Of a stretch of 64,000 bases of DNA, positions 52,631 through 61,319 are shown in pieces. Below the pieces are notes generated by a model. It did not search any database. It had not been told where the DNA came from and saw only the letters and a list, made by a program, of their open reading frames with translations. The DNA is from Desulforapulum autotrophicum. Lineage in GTDB: Bacteria > Desulfobacterota > Desulfobacteria > Desulfobacterales > Desulfolunaceae. Each line of letters opens with the position of its first letter. Position 1 is the first letter of the stretch. The DNA lies in contig DYJE01000018.1 in the NCBI GenBank assembly GCA_020723285.1, positions 27,878 to 91,877 on the forward strand, given 5' to 3'. The position numbers and the translations under genes are program-made.

Positions 52631-52918
52631 TTAATAATGAACGATGTCGATCTCTGAATCGATCATATCCGCAAGACCCAGGTTTTCAGCCATGTCCAGA
52701 AGTTTGTCGATTTTGGAGTTGATCACCTGATGATCGTTGCCCACCATGGCCACACCGATTTCGGCCCGCTGATGGATATCGTTTGCCGCCACTTCGGCGA
52801 TTGAGGCATTGAAGGCGTTCTGGAGTCTTGCAATCAACGATTTCACTACCTTTCGTTTTTCTTTCAGCGAATGGCACTCGTGGATACGGAACACCATCCG
52901 GGCGACAGCCACAACCAT
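52631..52918 (-). CDS. DUF503 family protein (YlxP-like)
   Basis: Small protein of about 95 residues. The start at 52918 follows a GGAGGA site. The family motif CHSLKEKRKVVKSLIARLQN is present, with SIAEVAANDIHQRAEIGVAM and the C-terminal strand. YlxP-type proteins are often linked to ribosome maturation genes (near rbfA), but here it stands next to the MEMO gene. The function is not established. Confidence 0.9.
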   Translation of the reverse strand: MVVAVARMVFRIHECHSLKEKRKVVKSLIARLQNAFNASIAEVAANDIHQRAEIGVAMVGNDHQVINSKIDKLLDMAENLGLADMIDSEIDIVHY

Positions 52919-52935
52919 AGTTCCTCCTTTTCTAT

Positions 52936-53787
52936 TCAAAACACCACCCCGCCGTATCCCACCAGACTGTGGCCGGGGCTTTTGTCGTAACTGGTGGTGT
53001 ATCCCACCAGCTCGCCTTTTTCAGAGCCAAGGGTATGCGCCGCCGAAAGAGTGGCCGCCACGGCTCCGCCGCAGCAGGCGTTGGACGATGACCGGGCTTC
53101 GGCGATCACCGATTTGGCGTCAAGGGCCAGCATCAGATCGATCATCCGCCGGTCGTTGACGTCCTTGACCCATCGCACCGCGTCATTTCCGCCGCCCATC
53201 GGAGAAAAACCGTAATTGGGTCCGTAATGGGTAAGATCCGTGCTGCCGATGATCCGGGCTGAAAGCCCCATGTCTTTGGCGGTTTCCACGGTTTTGCGGC
53301 CGATTCGGATGGCATCCTCGTTGGGGGGAACGCCGATGGCCACCACCGGGGTTTCCGGGAAAAAGTGGCGGATGAACGGAAGCTGGAGTTCGATGGTGTT
53401 TTCCGGCACGGCATTCGGGCCCCGTTCTTCCCGAAGATCGAGGGCGTGTGACAGGGCAAAGGCCAGGTCTTTACGGATGCCGATGACGCCCAGAGGCGTT
53501 TCAAACCCGTCACATGCCAGCAAAACAGCCCGGTCACCGGACCGCATGTGACGGCCGAAAAGGACGATGACATCGGGTTTAGGCCCCCGGACCAGATGGC
53601 TGATCACGCGGCAGGCCAGGGCTCCTGAAAAGTACCACCCCGCATGGGGTACGATGCCTGCCTGAAATGTGTCGCCGGGAACATCCCGAAACACGGGGTC
53701 GGAAAGAAAAGCCCGGATGTCTCTTTCGCATTCAAAAGAGGTTCCGGGATACCAGCTGCCTGCAAAATCGGCGCGTTTGATGTCCAT
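52936..53787 (-). CDS. MEMO1 family / AmmeMemoRadiSam system protein B
   Basis: Protein of about 283 residues; the start at 53787 follows AGGAG. Family landmarks: DFAGSWYPGT at the N-terminus, GIVPHAGWYFSGALACRVIS, VVAIGVPPNEDAIRIG, STDLTHYGPNYGF and SSNACCGGAVAATLSAA. MEMO1 proteins share a fold with class III dioxygenases; with AmmeMemoRadiSam A (AMMECR1) and a radical SAM protein they form a conserved set of unknown function. Neither partner is in this window. It ends 17 bases before the DUF503 gene, so the two may be one transcript. Confidence 0.92.
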   Translation of the reverse strand: MDIKRADFAGSWYPGTSFECERDIRAFLSDPVFRDVPGDTFQAGIVPHAGWYFSGALACRVISHLVRGPKPDVIVLFGRHMRSGDRAVLLACDGFETPLGVIGIRKDLAFALSHALDLREERGPNAVPENTIELQLPFIRHFFPETPVVAIGVPPNEDAIRIGRKTVETAKDMGLSARIIGSTDLTHYGPNYGFSPMGGGNDAVRWVKDVNDRRMIDLMLALDAKSVIAEARSSSNACCGGAVAATLSAAHTLGSEKGELVGYTTSYDKSPGHSLVGYGGVVF

Positions 53788-53962
53788 GGGCGGCTCCTTT
53801 TTGGGGATTCGATGTGTGTCAGGAGATTCTGGCACAGACGGCTCTTGATGTAAAGATGCGGGATTGTGCTATTCCCCATCACAATTATCATGAGACTTTT
53901 TTACGAGATCATCATTTTTGCAGGTTGACAAGCCATCCATCATATGAAATTTTTTATATAAA

Positions 53963-53988
53963 AATGAAAGTTGTTAATGAAAGTTGTT
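53963..53988. repeat. 13-base tandem direct repeat before the toxin-antitoxin genes
   Basis: AATGAAAGTTGTT occurs twice in a row (53963-53975 and 53976-53988), directly before the AAGGTG ribosome site of the antitoxin gene. A perfect TTGACA lies upstream at about 53925. It may be an autoregulatory site or a recent slippage duplication. Confidence 0.6.
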
Positions 53989-54000
53989 AAGGTGATGATG

Positions 54001-54225
54001 ATGAATATTAGTGATATTTCAATATTTGACTTAAGTCCTGCAGAAAAATTGCAATTGGTGGAAGACCTGTGGGATGATCTTGCAGCCACTGCATCAGAAA
54101 TTCCAGTCCATGAATGGCAAATAAAAGAACTATCTCGACGGAAAGCCAATTTGATGAGCAAGTCAGTTTCTGGACTTATGTGGGATGACGTGAAAAGAAA
54201 TATCAGAAGTCGCTATGGCCGTTGA
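54001..54225 (+). CDS. antitoxin, addiction module component (RelB-like)
   Basis: Small acidic-to-neutral protein of about 74 residues, of the putative addiction module component group. The family shape is seen in LSPAEKLQLVEDLWDDLAAT, then EIPVHEWQIKELSRRKANL and a C-terminal basic end (RNIRSRYGR). Three ATG codons in a row occur at 53995-54003; the last has the best spacing from AAGGTG. It overlaps the toxin gene by 11 bases, a usual form of coupling. Confidence 0.85.
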   Translation: MNISDISIFDLSPAEKLQLVEDLWDDLAATASEIPVHEWQIKELSRRKANLMSKSVSGLMWDDVKRNIRSRYGR

Positions 54226-54514
54226 ACTGATATTCGCTCCCGAAGCCCAGGAGGATATCGCAGAGGCTTACAGCTGGTACGAGGATCGAAGACCCGGTTT
54301 GGGAGAAGAATTTCTTGCTTGTGTTGACGCCAGTGTTCAAAACATAAATCGTATTCCAGAAATTCATCCGGTCATCCACGAGAATTATCGGCGGGCTTTG
54401 GTGAGGCGATTTCCGTATGCGTTGTTTTACGAGTATTTCGAGGGAAAAATTCTTGTTTACGGTATCTTTCACACATCTCGCGACCCCCAAAAATGGAGAA
54501 ACCGTTTGTTATAA
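54215..54514 (+). CDS. RelE/ParE family toxin
   Basis: Protein of 99 residues. It has the RelE/ParE pattern: ELIFAPEAQEDIAEAYSWYE, RRPGLGEEFLACVDASVQNI, RRALVRRFPYALFYEY and a C-terminal GIFHTSRDPQKWRNRL. ParE-type toxins act on gyrase and RelE-type ones on mRNA at the ribosome; sequence alone does not decide which this is. A small CCGTG/CACGG hairpin (54527-54543) follows. Confidence 0.9.
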   Translation: MAVELIFAPEAQEDIAEAYSWYEDRRPGLGEEFLACVDASVQNINRIPEIHPVIHENYRRALVRRFPYALFYEYFEGKILVYGIFHTSRDPQKWRNRLL

Positions 54515-54805
54515 AAAATGGGGGCTCCGTGCTATTAACACGGCAATAAAATACACTAAATAGTTGGTCTTTCACCTGATTACGGCTATATCAACCATAA
54601 ACCCACCCTGAAAGAATCCTTCATCTTCCCCTTTCGCTCATTCGCCGTCACATTTCCACATTTCGAAAGGGAACTCCGTCAATTCAACCGGATTGAATTC
54701 CCCTATCCGGCGTTTTCCTCTATTCATGGAATCAAAAGGCGCCAGGAAAAAAAGCCCGGCGGAATTTTGAAAGAAGATTTAAACATCAATGAAAAGGAAG
54801 GCCGT

Positions 54806-55372
54806 ATGAAAACAACCATTAAAATCGCCATGATCATGTTTGTCGTATCCTGTTTATCCGTTCCGGTTTTCGCCGGAGACATCAAAGTCGGTATCGGGGC
54901 AGGGGCAACGGAAAGCGGTTCCACCGTGTATATTCCCATCAAGGTTCCGATGGCCGGTAATTTCCTCCTTGTGGAACCCGCGCTGTCCCTTTCCAAAATC
55001 ACGGAAGATGAAGCCGGTGTCGAAGTCCGTGACGCCAGCGAAACGGAATTGGGCGTGGGCCTGTTTTTCGGCCGCCCGGTGACGGAAAACATCGACATCC
55101 TGATCGGTGGTCGCGTGTCCTATGTGGATCAGAAGGAAACCTTGAACACGGGCAGCACCACGGAGAACGAGCTTGACGGCTTCGCCATCGCCCCCACCCT
55201 GGGTATCGAGTACAACGTGAATCCGCACATCGCCATCGGCGGTTTCGTGGACTACACCTACACCAATGTGGACGGTACCGAAACATCGTCCGCCGCTCCG
55301 GGTGTTGAAACCAAAACGGAAACGGAAAGTTTCAAACCCAACACCAACCTGTTCGTGAAGTTCTACTTCTGA
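54806..55372 (+). CDS. outer-membrane beta-barrel protein, tandem copy 1
   Basis: Protein of about 188 residues with a signal peptide (cut near PVFA-G). Start at 54806 after AAGGAAGG. Alternating strands (DIKVGIGAGATESGSTVYIP, NFLLVEPALSLSK, GFAIAPTLGIEYNVNPHIAI) and the C-terminal aromatic residue (NLFVKFYF) are typical of an eight-strand outer-membrane barrel. It is the first of three paralogues in a row; the others are at 55471 and 56101. Copy 1 and copy 2 are close, copy 3 more distant. Function unknown; membrane stability or a small pore is likely. Confidence 0.85.
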   Translation: MKTTIKIAMIMFVVSCLSVPVFAGDIKVGIGAGATESGSTVYIPIKVPMAGNFLLVEPALSLSKITEDEAGVEVRDASETELGVGLFFGRPVTENIDILIGGRVSYVDQKETLNTGSTTENELDGFAIAPTLGIEYNVNPHIAIGGFVDYTYTNVDGTETSSAAPGVETKTETESFKPNTNLFVKFYF

Positions 55373-55396
55373 TGCCTTTGACGCTCCATTAACGGC

Positions 55397-55437
55397 ATGA
55401 CGGAAAAGCCGGTGGCCAGCCACCGGCTAATTATATT
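55397..55437 (+). terminator. inter-gene hairpin after barrel copy 1
   Basis: AAAGCCGGTGGC then CA then GCCACCGGCT: a strong hairpin. The sequence before it (TGATGCCTTTGA and AACGGCATGACGG) is almost the same as that before the terminator of copy 3. Only a weak T-rich tail follows, so read-through to copy 2 is possible. Confidence 0.65.
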
Positions 55438-55470
55438 AAAACCATGTTCCTCAATAGAAAGGAAGGTCGT

Positions 55471-56022
55471 ATGAAAAAAAGCATTAAAATCGCCATGATC
55501 ATGTTTGTTGCATCCTGTTTATCCGCTCCGGTTTTCGCCGGTGACATCAAAATCGGCATCGGGGCAGGTGCCACGGAAAGCGGTTCCACGGTGTATATTC
55601 CCATCAAGGTTCCCATGGACGGGAATTTCATCCTTTTAGAGCCCTCACTGTCTATGATGAAGTATACGGATGAGGATAACGGCGTCGAAGTCAGTGACTT
55701 CCAAAGATCGGATTACGGTATAGGGCTTTTTTTCGGTCGGCCGTTGACGGAAAATATCGACCTTTTGATCGGAGGCCGGGTATCCTATGTTGATTATGAG
55801 AGGAAAGATTCTTACGGCAAAGACAGTCTGGACGGTTTTGCCATCGCCCCCACCCTTGGCATTGAGTACAACGTGAACCCGCACATAACCATCGGTGGAT
55901 TCGTGGACTATACTTACTCGCGATTGGAAGGTACCGAGGAAACATACACAGGGTCGACTGATGATACCGAGAGGGAAATAATCAAACCCAACACCAATCT
56001 GTTTGTGAAGTTTTATTTCTGA
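55471..56022 (+). CDS. outer-membrane beta-barrel protein, tandem copy 2
   Basis: Protein of about 183 residues, paralogue of the gene before. The signal peptide is almost identical (IKIAMIMFVASCLSAPVFAG) and the first barrel strands are too (GIGAGATESGSTVYIPIKVP). The variable extracellular loops differ. The same 3' flank follows copy 1 and copy 3. Ends NLFVKFYF. Confidence 0.85.
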   Translation: MKKSIKIAMIMFVASCLSAPVFAGDIKIGIGAGATESGSTVYIPIKVPMDGNFILLEPSLSMMKYTDEDNGVEVSDFQRSDYGIGLFFGRPLTENIDLLIGGRVSYVDYERKDSYGKDSLDGFAIAPTLGIEYNVNPHITIGGFVDYTYSRLEGTEETYTGSTDDTEREIIKPNTNLFVKFYF

Positions 56023-56100
56023 TCAGTTTACTGCACATATGACTGCAAGTGGAAAAGCCGGTGACAACAGCCTATATTTTTTTAATGATAAGGAAGATGT

Positions 56101-56643
56101 ATGAAGGCAAAAATTAAAATCACGTTATTCGTGTTAGTTTTATCACTCGCATCTGCCCCAGTAATTGCTGGAGGCATAAAAGTCGGAATCGGTGCAGGTG
56201 CTACAGAAAACGGTTCCACAGTGTATATCCCCATTCAAGTGCCATTGAACGGAAATTTTATCCTTTTGGAACCCTCCTTGTCATATTCAAAAAACGCAGA
56301 TGGTCTATATGGCATTATAAACGGAAACATCCGCGAGTCGGAATACGGTGTGGGCCTGTTTTGGGGTAGGCCAGTAACAAAAAACATTGATTTTCTAATG
56401 GGCGGTCGGGTAGCCTATGTTGCGTATGAAAAAACTCACACGATTGATTTGGATGGATTCTCCATTGCCCCCACCGTTGGTGTTGAGTACAATGTGAACT
56501 CTCACATCACCATCGGTGGTTTCGTGGACTATCGTTACACACGTATAGAGGGTACTGAACCATCTTACCCTGTTCCGAGCGTTGAAACCAAGGAGGAAGA
56601 GTTCAAAGCCAACACCAACCTGTTCGTGAAGTTCTACTTCTGA
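56101..56643 (+). CDS. outer-membrane beta-barrel protein, tandem copy 3 (AT-shifted)
   Basis: Protein of 180 residues, the most divergent of the three, with signal peptide LFVLVLSLASAPVIAGG. It keeps GVGLFWGRPVTKNIDFLMGG and the terminal NLFVKFYF. Its third codon positions are visibly richer in A and T than in copy 1 although the protein is the same family, which suggests a different age or origin of this copy. The terminator at 56678 follows. Confidence 0.83.
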   Translation: MKAKIKITLFVLVLSLASAPVIAGGIKVGIGAGATENGSTVYIPIQVPLNGNFILLEPSLSYSKNADGLYGIINGNIRESEYGVGLFWGRPVTKNIDFLMGGRVAYVAYEKTHTIDLDGFSIAPTVGVEYNVNSHITIGGFVDYRYTRIEGTEPSYPVPSVETKEEEFKANTNLFVKFYF

Positions 56644-56673
56644 TGCCTTTGAAACTCTTTTAACGGCATGACG

Positions 56674-56706
56674 GAAAAGCCGGTGGACTCCACCGGCTTT
56701 TTTCAT
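56674..56706 (+). terminator. rho-independent terminator after barrel copy 3
   Basis: AAAAGCCGGTGG and CCACCGGCTTTT form a stem with a short loop, then six T. It ends the three-gene barrel array and faces the LUD gene. Confidence 0.9.
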
Positions 56707-56707
56707 T

Positions 56708-57352
56708 TTAAAATCCCAGGTCTTCGTTCACCACTATCACGGACATGTCGGTGAGCATGGGTTTCCGGTGCATGATGGACGTGACGCTGCAGATCCGCAT
56801 GGGGCTGTTGCAGTCGGTGCATCGGCCGGTGAGGGCGCAGGGTGTGTCGGCGTTCAGGCTTTTGGCACGCATGGGGGCCGCGATCTCCTTGATCCTGCGG
56901 ATGGCCGCGTCCACATCCGGGGCGATCTTGTTCACTCCGGCCACCACGATGACTTTCGAAGGCCCGAAGGTCATGGCGTTCACCCGGTTGCCGATGCCGT
57001 CGATGTTCACGATTTCCCCGGTGAGAGACAAGGCGTTGGCACTTGCCATGAAACAGTCACAGTCGCCCTGTTTTTTCCGGTACTCGAGCCGGGTTTCCAT
57101 AGGCAGGTCTTCCTGGTTGTGATCGTAGAGGGTTTTTCCCATGTCCCTTAAGATATCCTTGATGCCGATCTGATCCAGGGTGGCTGAACCGCCGAATCCG
57201 AACGTCTCGTAGGCGGCCGCCATTTTGACGATGAGTTCCGTGGCCTGCCGGACGTTCTGGACAAAATGGGCGTCGAACCGGTGTTTGATCAGGTGGGACA
57301 CGCAGATTTCCCCCTGTTTTTCCCCCAGCCATTTCTTGAGCGATGCGTTCAT
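56708..57352 (-). CDS. LUD domain protein (LutC/YkgG-like)
   Basis: Protein of about 214 residues; start at 57352 after AAGGAG. The LUD domain is clear: ETFGFGGSATLDQIGIKDIL, FMASANALSLTGEIVNIDGI, GNRVNAMTFGPSKVIVVAGV and CALTGRCTDCNSPMRIC. LutC-type proteins work with iron-sulfur partners in lactate oxidation, but no lutA/B is near; standalone LUD proteins are common in anaerobes. The three close Cys residues might bind a metal. Confidence 0.9.
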   Translation of the reverse strand: MNASLKKWLGEKQGEICVSHLIKHRFDAHFVQNVRQATELIVKMAAAYETFGFGGSATLDQIGIKDILRDMGKTLYDHNQEDLPMETRLEYRKKQGDCDCFMASANALSLTGEIVNIDGIGNRVNAMTFGPSKVIVVAGVNKIAPDVDAAIRRIKEIAAPMRAKSLNADTPCALTGRCTDCNSPMRICSVTSIMHRKPMLTDMSVIVVNEDLGF

Positions 57353-57622
57353 ACCTTCTCCTTTTTGAGGGTGTTCCGTCACAGATAACGGGCGGACGAG
57401 CATCCCGCGCCGGATCATGGACCTTACCGTGCGATAAAAATCCTTGTCTATCCTTCTGAAAGCATATACATATCTGCCATTCCTTGAAAAAAATGCCCGG
57501 ATAAAAAGTGCCGGGAAACATGATCACTATACAGAAAAACGGCGGAAGAGTTAACGGCTTTTCCGTCAAGGACCGGCCTCAAGCCTGAAAAACAGCCGGA
57601 AGCAATCCATGGAGGACTGATC

Positions 57623-58489
57623 GTGCGGTTTCTGGAGATGATGTACGAATGTGCGGTGATGTTAGTCGGCATCCTGATTTACGGGCTTGCCCTGATTCCG
57701 GCCTTTGCGCTGATCCGCTGGGCGCACGGCCTGGGGTTCCCTTACGTGGTGTTCGCCTACCCTGCGGGGTTCTACCTGTTCATCTTTTCCCTGATTCTCG
57801 TGGCAGGAATGGTGAAATCCCTTTTTATTCCGAAACTGAAACCGGGAACGTATAAATTTTCCAAGGACAAACATGTCTACACCTGGTTCCTGAACCGTAC
57901 CATCACCGAGTACGTTCTTCTGCCCTTCAACCGCATCATTTTCACCAACGACTACATGCGTTATCTCTGCCTCCGGCTTTTCGGGGTGAAACTCCATTAC
58001 TCCAGCGTGATTTCAAGCTCTTACATCAGTGATTTCGGTCTGTTATCCTTTGGGAAAAACACCCTGGTGGGCGGCTGGGCCGTGATTTACGGCCATGTGG
58101 AATCCGAACCCGGCACACTGATCCTCGCCCCGGTCTCCATCGGGGATTCCAACATCATCGGCGGACGGTCCAACATCGGCTGCGGTACCCGCATCGGAGA
58201 CAACAACATCGTCGGCTACGGCGTGGTCACCGGGGTTTACTGCAACATCGGCAACAACTGCAACATCGGAGCCATGACCACCCTGACCCACCGGGTTCTG
58301 GTGGAAGACGGCGTCAAGATCGGCAAATGCTGTGTTATCGGAACCGGTGTCAAAATCCGGAAAGGGGTCCGCATCCCCGATTTTTCCATGGTGCCGGACT
58401 TCACCACCCTGAACCCCGGAGACGCCGTGAACGGATTCCGCATCGCCCGTCTGTCCGATACCGGTGCACCACTTTCCCAAAGGAACTGA
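57623..58489 (+). CDS. membrane protein with left-handed beta-helix (hexapeptide) domain
   Basis: Protein of 288 residues with a GTG start at 57623, set by GGAGG seven bases upstream. Two N-terminal membrane helices (about 10-35 and 45-70) are followed by a soluble linker and a hexapeptide-repeat domain (about 130-265: VSIGDSNIIGGRSNIGCGTR, IGDNNIVGYGVVTGVYCNIG, NNCNIGAMTTLTHRVL). This is the acyltransferase-type left-handed beta-helix. It resembles parts of enzymes that modify surface sugars or non-ribosomal products, but the catalytic His is not plain and the substrate is unknown. Confidence 0.75.
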   Translation: MRFLEMMYECAVMLVGILIYGLALIPAFALIRWAHGLGFPYVVFAYPAGFYLFIFSLILVAGMVKSLFIPKLKPGTYKFSKDKHVYTWFLNRTITEYVLLPFNRIIFTNDYMRYLCLRLFGVKLHYSSVISSSYISDFGLLSFGKNTLVGGWAVIYGHVESEPGTLILAPVSIGDSNIIGGRSNIGCGTRIGDNNIVGYGVVTGVYCNIGNNCNIGAMTTLTHRVLVEDGVKIGKCCVIGTGVKIRKGVRIPDFSMVPDFTTLNPGDAVNGFRIARLSDTGAPLSQRN

Positions 58490-58574
58490 ACGTCTCACAT
58501 ACGCCTTCGGAACGGCGCGCAAGAAACGGGAAGTCCATGGACACTTCATGGTAAGATCCTTAAACGTTTAGGTA

Positions 58575-58603
58575 TTGACACTCTTCCAGTGGCCTGATAT
58601 GGA
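58575..58603 (+). promoter_or_regulatory. sigma-70 promoter of the ACT-liv operon
   Basis: A perfect TTGACA (58575-58580), 17 bases, TATGGA (58598-58603), about 55 bases before the ACT gene start. Confidence 0.7.
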
Positions 58604-58657
58604 TGGCTTTCAAAAAACGAAACACAGTCCACATTGAATCAGCAAAGGTGTAATTCC

Positions 58658-59107
58658 ATGGAACCTTTAAAGATAAGGCAAGTTTCCGTATTTCTGGAAA
58701 ACAGATCCGGGCGTATGGCTAAAATCACCACCACCCTGGGTGAATTCGGTGTGAGCATCCGGGCCATGGCTCTTGCGGATACCTCGGATTTCGGCATTCT
58801 CCGCCTCGTTCTCACGGACACGGACACGGGTGTCGCCGTTCTCAAGGATAAGGGATACACGGTGCGGGTGACCGATGTGCTTGCCGTCCGGATGGGCGAC
58901 CATCCCGGCTCGCTGGGGGAACTTCTCACCGTGCTTGAAAATGCGGGCCTGAATCTCGAATACGTGTACATGCTCAACCACCATACAGACGATCAGGCGG
59001 TGCTCATTTTCCGCTTCGACAACCAGGACAGGGCCCTTGATGTTCTTATCGAGAAAGGATTCGATGTGCTTGGTGAAGATTTCGTGCTGGGAAAAACGTC
59101 TGTCTAA
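58658..59107 (+). CDS. tandem ACT-domain protein
   Basis: Cytoplasmic protein of about 149 residues made of two ACT domains (about 5-70, IRQVSVFLENRSGRMAKITT; about 73-145, TDVLAVRMGDHPGSLGELLT). It starts at 58658 after AAAGGTG. ACT domains bind amino acids and are often sensors. In Desulfobacterota such a protein often stands with branched-chain amino acid transporter genes and with phenylacetate-CoA ligase or indolepyruvate oxidoreductase genes. Here livKHMGF follows 33 bases later, so it may sense the amino acids imported. Confidence 0.9.
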   Translation: MEPLKIRQVSVFLENRSGRMAKITTTLGEFGVSIRAMALADTSDFGILRLVLTDTDTGVAVLKDKGYTVRVTDVLAVRMGDHPGSLGELLTVLENAGLNLEYVYMLNHHTDDQAVLIFRFDNQDRALDVLIEKGFDVLGEDFVLGKTSV

Positions 59108-59140
59108 TTCAAACAATACAAAAACGGGAGGGAACGAAAC

Positions 59141-60295
59141 GTGAAAATCAGACATGTTCTTACGGCTATGGTTGCAGCGTCCGCGCTGTGTTTGACCTCG
59201 GCAGCCGCAGTGATGGCGGCGGAAGAGCTCCATGTGGGCTGCATTTTGTCCATCACCGGTAAAGCGTCATGGCTCGGTGAGCCGGAACGCAACACCGTTG
59301 AAATGATCGCCAAGCAGGTCAACGCGGCAGGCGGAATCAACGGCAAAAAACTGGTGCTTCACATCGAGGATGATCAGGGCGACAACACCCAGGCCGTGAA
59401 CGCCGCCAACAAGCTGATCAAGAAAGACAAAGTCTGCGCCATCATCGGGCCGTCCACCAGCGGCACCAGCATGGCCATCGTTCCCGTGGTCCAGGCCGCG
59501 AAAATCCCCATGATCTCCTGCGCCGGAGCCGCCGTCATCGTGGAACCGGTGGCCGAGCGGAAATGGGTGTTCAAAAGTCCTCAGAAAGACAGTGACTGCG
59601 TGAAACGCATTTACGACCACCTGAAGACGAAAAAAATCACCCAAATCGGCATCATCACCTCCACCTCAGGGTTTGGAGCGGCTGGCCGGGATCAGCTGAA
59701 AAAAATCGCTGCCGAATACAAAATGGACATCGTGGCCGATGAAACCTACGATCCTGCGGCCACGGACATGACCGCCCAGCTTCTGAAAATCAAAGCCGCC
59801 GGTGCCAAAGCCCTGGTGAACTGGAGTATTGAACCGGCCCAGAGTATCGTGCCCCAGAACATGAAACAGCTCAAACTTGCCATGCCCCTTTACCAGAGCC
59901 ATGGTTTCGGGAACCTCAAATACGCGGCGGCGGCCGGTGATGCGGCTGAAGGGATCATTTTCCCTGCGGGACGTCTGCTGGCCGTGGACACTGTGGCGGC
60001 CAACCATCCCCAGAAAAAGGTCCTCGCAGGTTATCGTGACAGTTATGAAAAAGCGTTTCCCAAAGACAAGGTCAGCACCTTCGGCGGCCATGCCTATGAC
60101 GCGCTCTGGATTCTCGTGAACGCCATGAAAAAGGCGGGCAACGATCCCGCAAAAATCCGGGATGAAATCGAAAAAACCAAATTTGTCGGCACAGCGGGCG
60201 TATTCAAATTCTCCGCCGCAGACCATTGCGGCCTGGACAAAACCGCCTTCGAACTTCTGACCGTGAAAAACGGGAAGTTTGTTGTTCTGAAGTAA
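59141..60295 (+). CDS. livK: branched-chain amino acid ABC transporter, substrate-binding protein
   Basis: Periplasmic binding protein of 384 residues with a GTG start and a signal peptide (cut after VMAA). Landmarks of the leucine-binding family: LHVGCILSITGKASWLGEPE, NAAGGINGKKLVLHIEDDQG, IIGPSTSGTSMAIVPVVQAA and SHGFGNLKYA. The ligand could be a branched-chain or other amino acid, or an aromatic acid; the sequence does not decide this. First gene of the transporter set. Confidence 0.92.
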   Translation: MKIRHVLTAMVAASALCLTSAAAVMAAEELHVGCILSITGKASWLGEPERNTVEMIAKQVNAAGGINGKKLVLHIEDDQGDNTQAVNAANKLIKKDKVCAIIGPSTSGTSMAIVPVVQAAKIPMISCAGAAVIVEPVAERKWVFKSPQKDSDCVKRIYDHLKTKKITQIGIITSTSGFGAAGRDQLKKIAAEYKMDIVADETYDPAATDMTAQLLKIKAAGAKALVNWSIEPAQSIVPQNMKQLKLAMPLYQSHGFGNLKYAAAAGDAAEGIIFPAGRLLAVDTVAANHPQKKVLAGYRDSYEKAFPKDKVSTFGGHAYDALWILVNAMKKAGNDPAKIRDEIEKTKFVGTAGVFKFSAADHCGLDKTAFELLTVKNGKFVVLK

Positions 60296-60320
60296 AAAAG
60301 AACCACCATCTGTCTGTTCT

Positions 60321-60360
60321 GTCCGCTGCCGTTGGCGTCATGCGCCCACCGGCAGCGGAC
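60321..60360 (+). promoter_or_regulatory. strong intercistronic hairpin between livK and livH
   Basis: GTCCGCTGCCG (60321-60331) and CGGCAGCGGAC (60350-60360) are exact 11-base complements around an 18-base loop, followed by ATGTTTT. It may partly end transcription or stabilise the livK mRNA, giving more binding protein than permease, as known for other ABC operons. Confidence 0.65.
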
Positions 60361-60409
60361 ATGTTTTATCGGCCGGTTTTAATACACCTGCCAGGGGGGG
60401 AAGAAATAC

Positions 60410-61318
60410 ATGATGGAACCGTCGTCCGTATCGTTTTCGGATATCCTTCAATACATCATCATGGGTGTGCAGAGCGGCTGTATTTACGCTCTGGTGGCCA
60501 TGGGATTCAACATGATCTACAACGCCACGGGCATCATCAATTTCGCCCAGGGCGAATTCGTGGTGCTGGGCGGACTTCTCATGGTGTCCCTCACCATGAC
60601 GCTCAACCTGCCCATCCCCCTTTCTTTTGCCGCCACCACCCTGGCTGTCACGGCGGCAGGTGTGGCCATGGAGCGCTTCACCATCAACCCCGTAAAAAAT
60701 CCCACGGTGCTCCGGCTGATCATCATCACCATCGCGGTGTCCATCATCGTCAAAGGTGCGGCCATGGGCATCTGGGGTAAGAATTCCTATTTCATGCGGC
60801 ATTTCTCCGGCTCCGAACCCCTGGATTTCCTGGGGGCTTCCCTTCTGCCCCAGACGCTCTGGATCGTCGGGACCCTCGTGCTCATCGTCGCCGCGTACAT
60901 CTATTTTTTCAATCACACCATGACCGGGAAATGCATGCGGGCCTGCGCCATCAACCGCGATGCGGCCCGGCTTTCCGGCATCAACGACCGTCGCATGGTG
61001 ATGCTGTCCTTCGCCCTTTCCGCAGGGATCGGAGCCATTGCCGGAATCATCATCACCCCCATCATCCAGATGGATTACGCAAGGGGTGCCCTGCTGGGCA
61101 TCAAGGGATTCGGCGCGGCGGTTCTGGGCGGCCTGGGGAACAGCATGGGGGCCATCATCGCGGGAATCCTTTTAGGCGTTCTTGAAGCAGCCTCCGCTGG
61201 GCTCATTTCGTCCCACTACATGGACGCCATTGCCCTTTTTATTCTTCTTCTCGTTCTGTTTGTGCGGCCCAGCGGCATTTTCGGAAGTTCCGCGGCCATG
61301 AGGTTGAAAGAGTTCTGA
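60410..61318 (+). CDS. livH: branched-chain amino acid ABC transporter permease LivH
   Basis: Inner-membrane permease of 302 residues with about eight helices. Family parts: GVQSGCIYALVAMGFNMIYN, ATGIINFAQGEFVVLGGLLM, GIKGFGAAVLGGLGNSMGAI and the C-terminal LLVLFVRPSGIFG. The ATG at 60410 is followed by another at 60413. One base separates its stop from the livM start. Confidence 0.95.
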   Translation: MMEPSSVSFSDILQYIIMGVQSGCIYALVAMGFNMIYNATGIINFAQGEFVVLGGLLMVSLTMTLNLPIPLSFAATTLAVTAAGVAMERFTINPVKNPTVLRLIIITIAVSIIVKGAAMGIWGKNSYFMRHFSGSEPLDFLGASLLPQTLWIVGTLVLIVAAYIYFFNHTMTGKCMRACAINRDAARLSGINDRRMVMLSFALSAGIGAIAGIIITPIIQMDYARGALLGIKGFGAAVLGGLGNSMGAIIAGILLGVLEAASAGLISSHYMDAIALFILLLVLFVRPSGIFGSSAAMRLKEF

Positions 61319-61319
61319 C

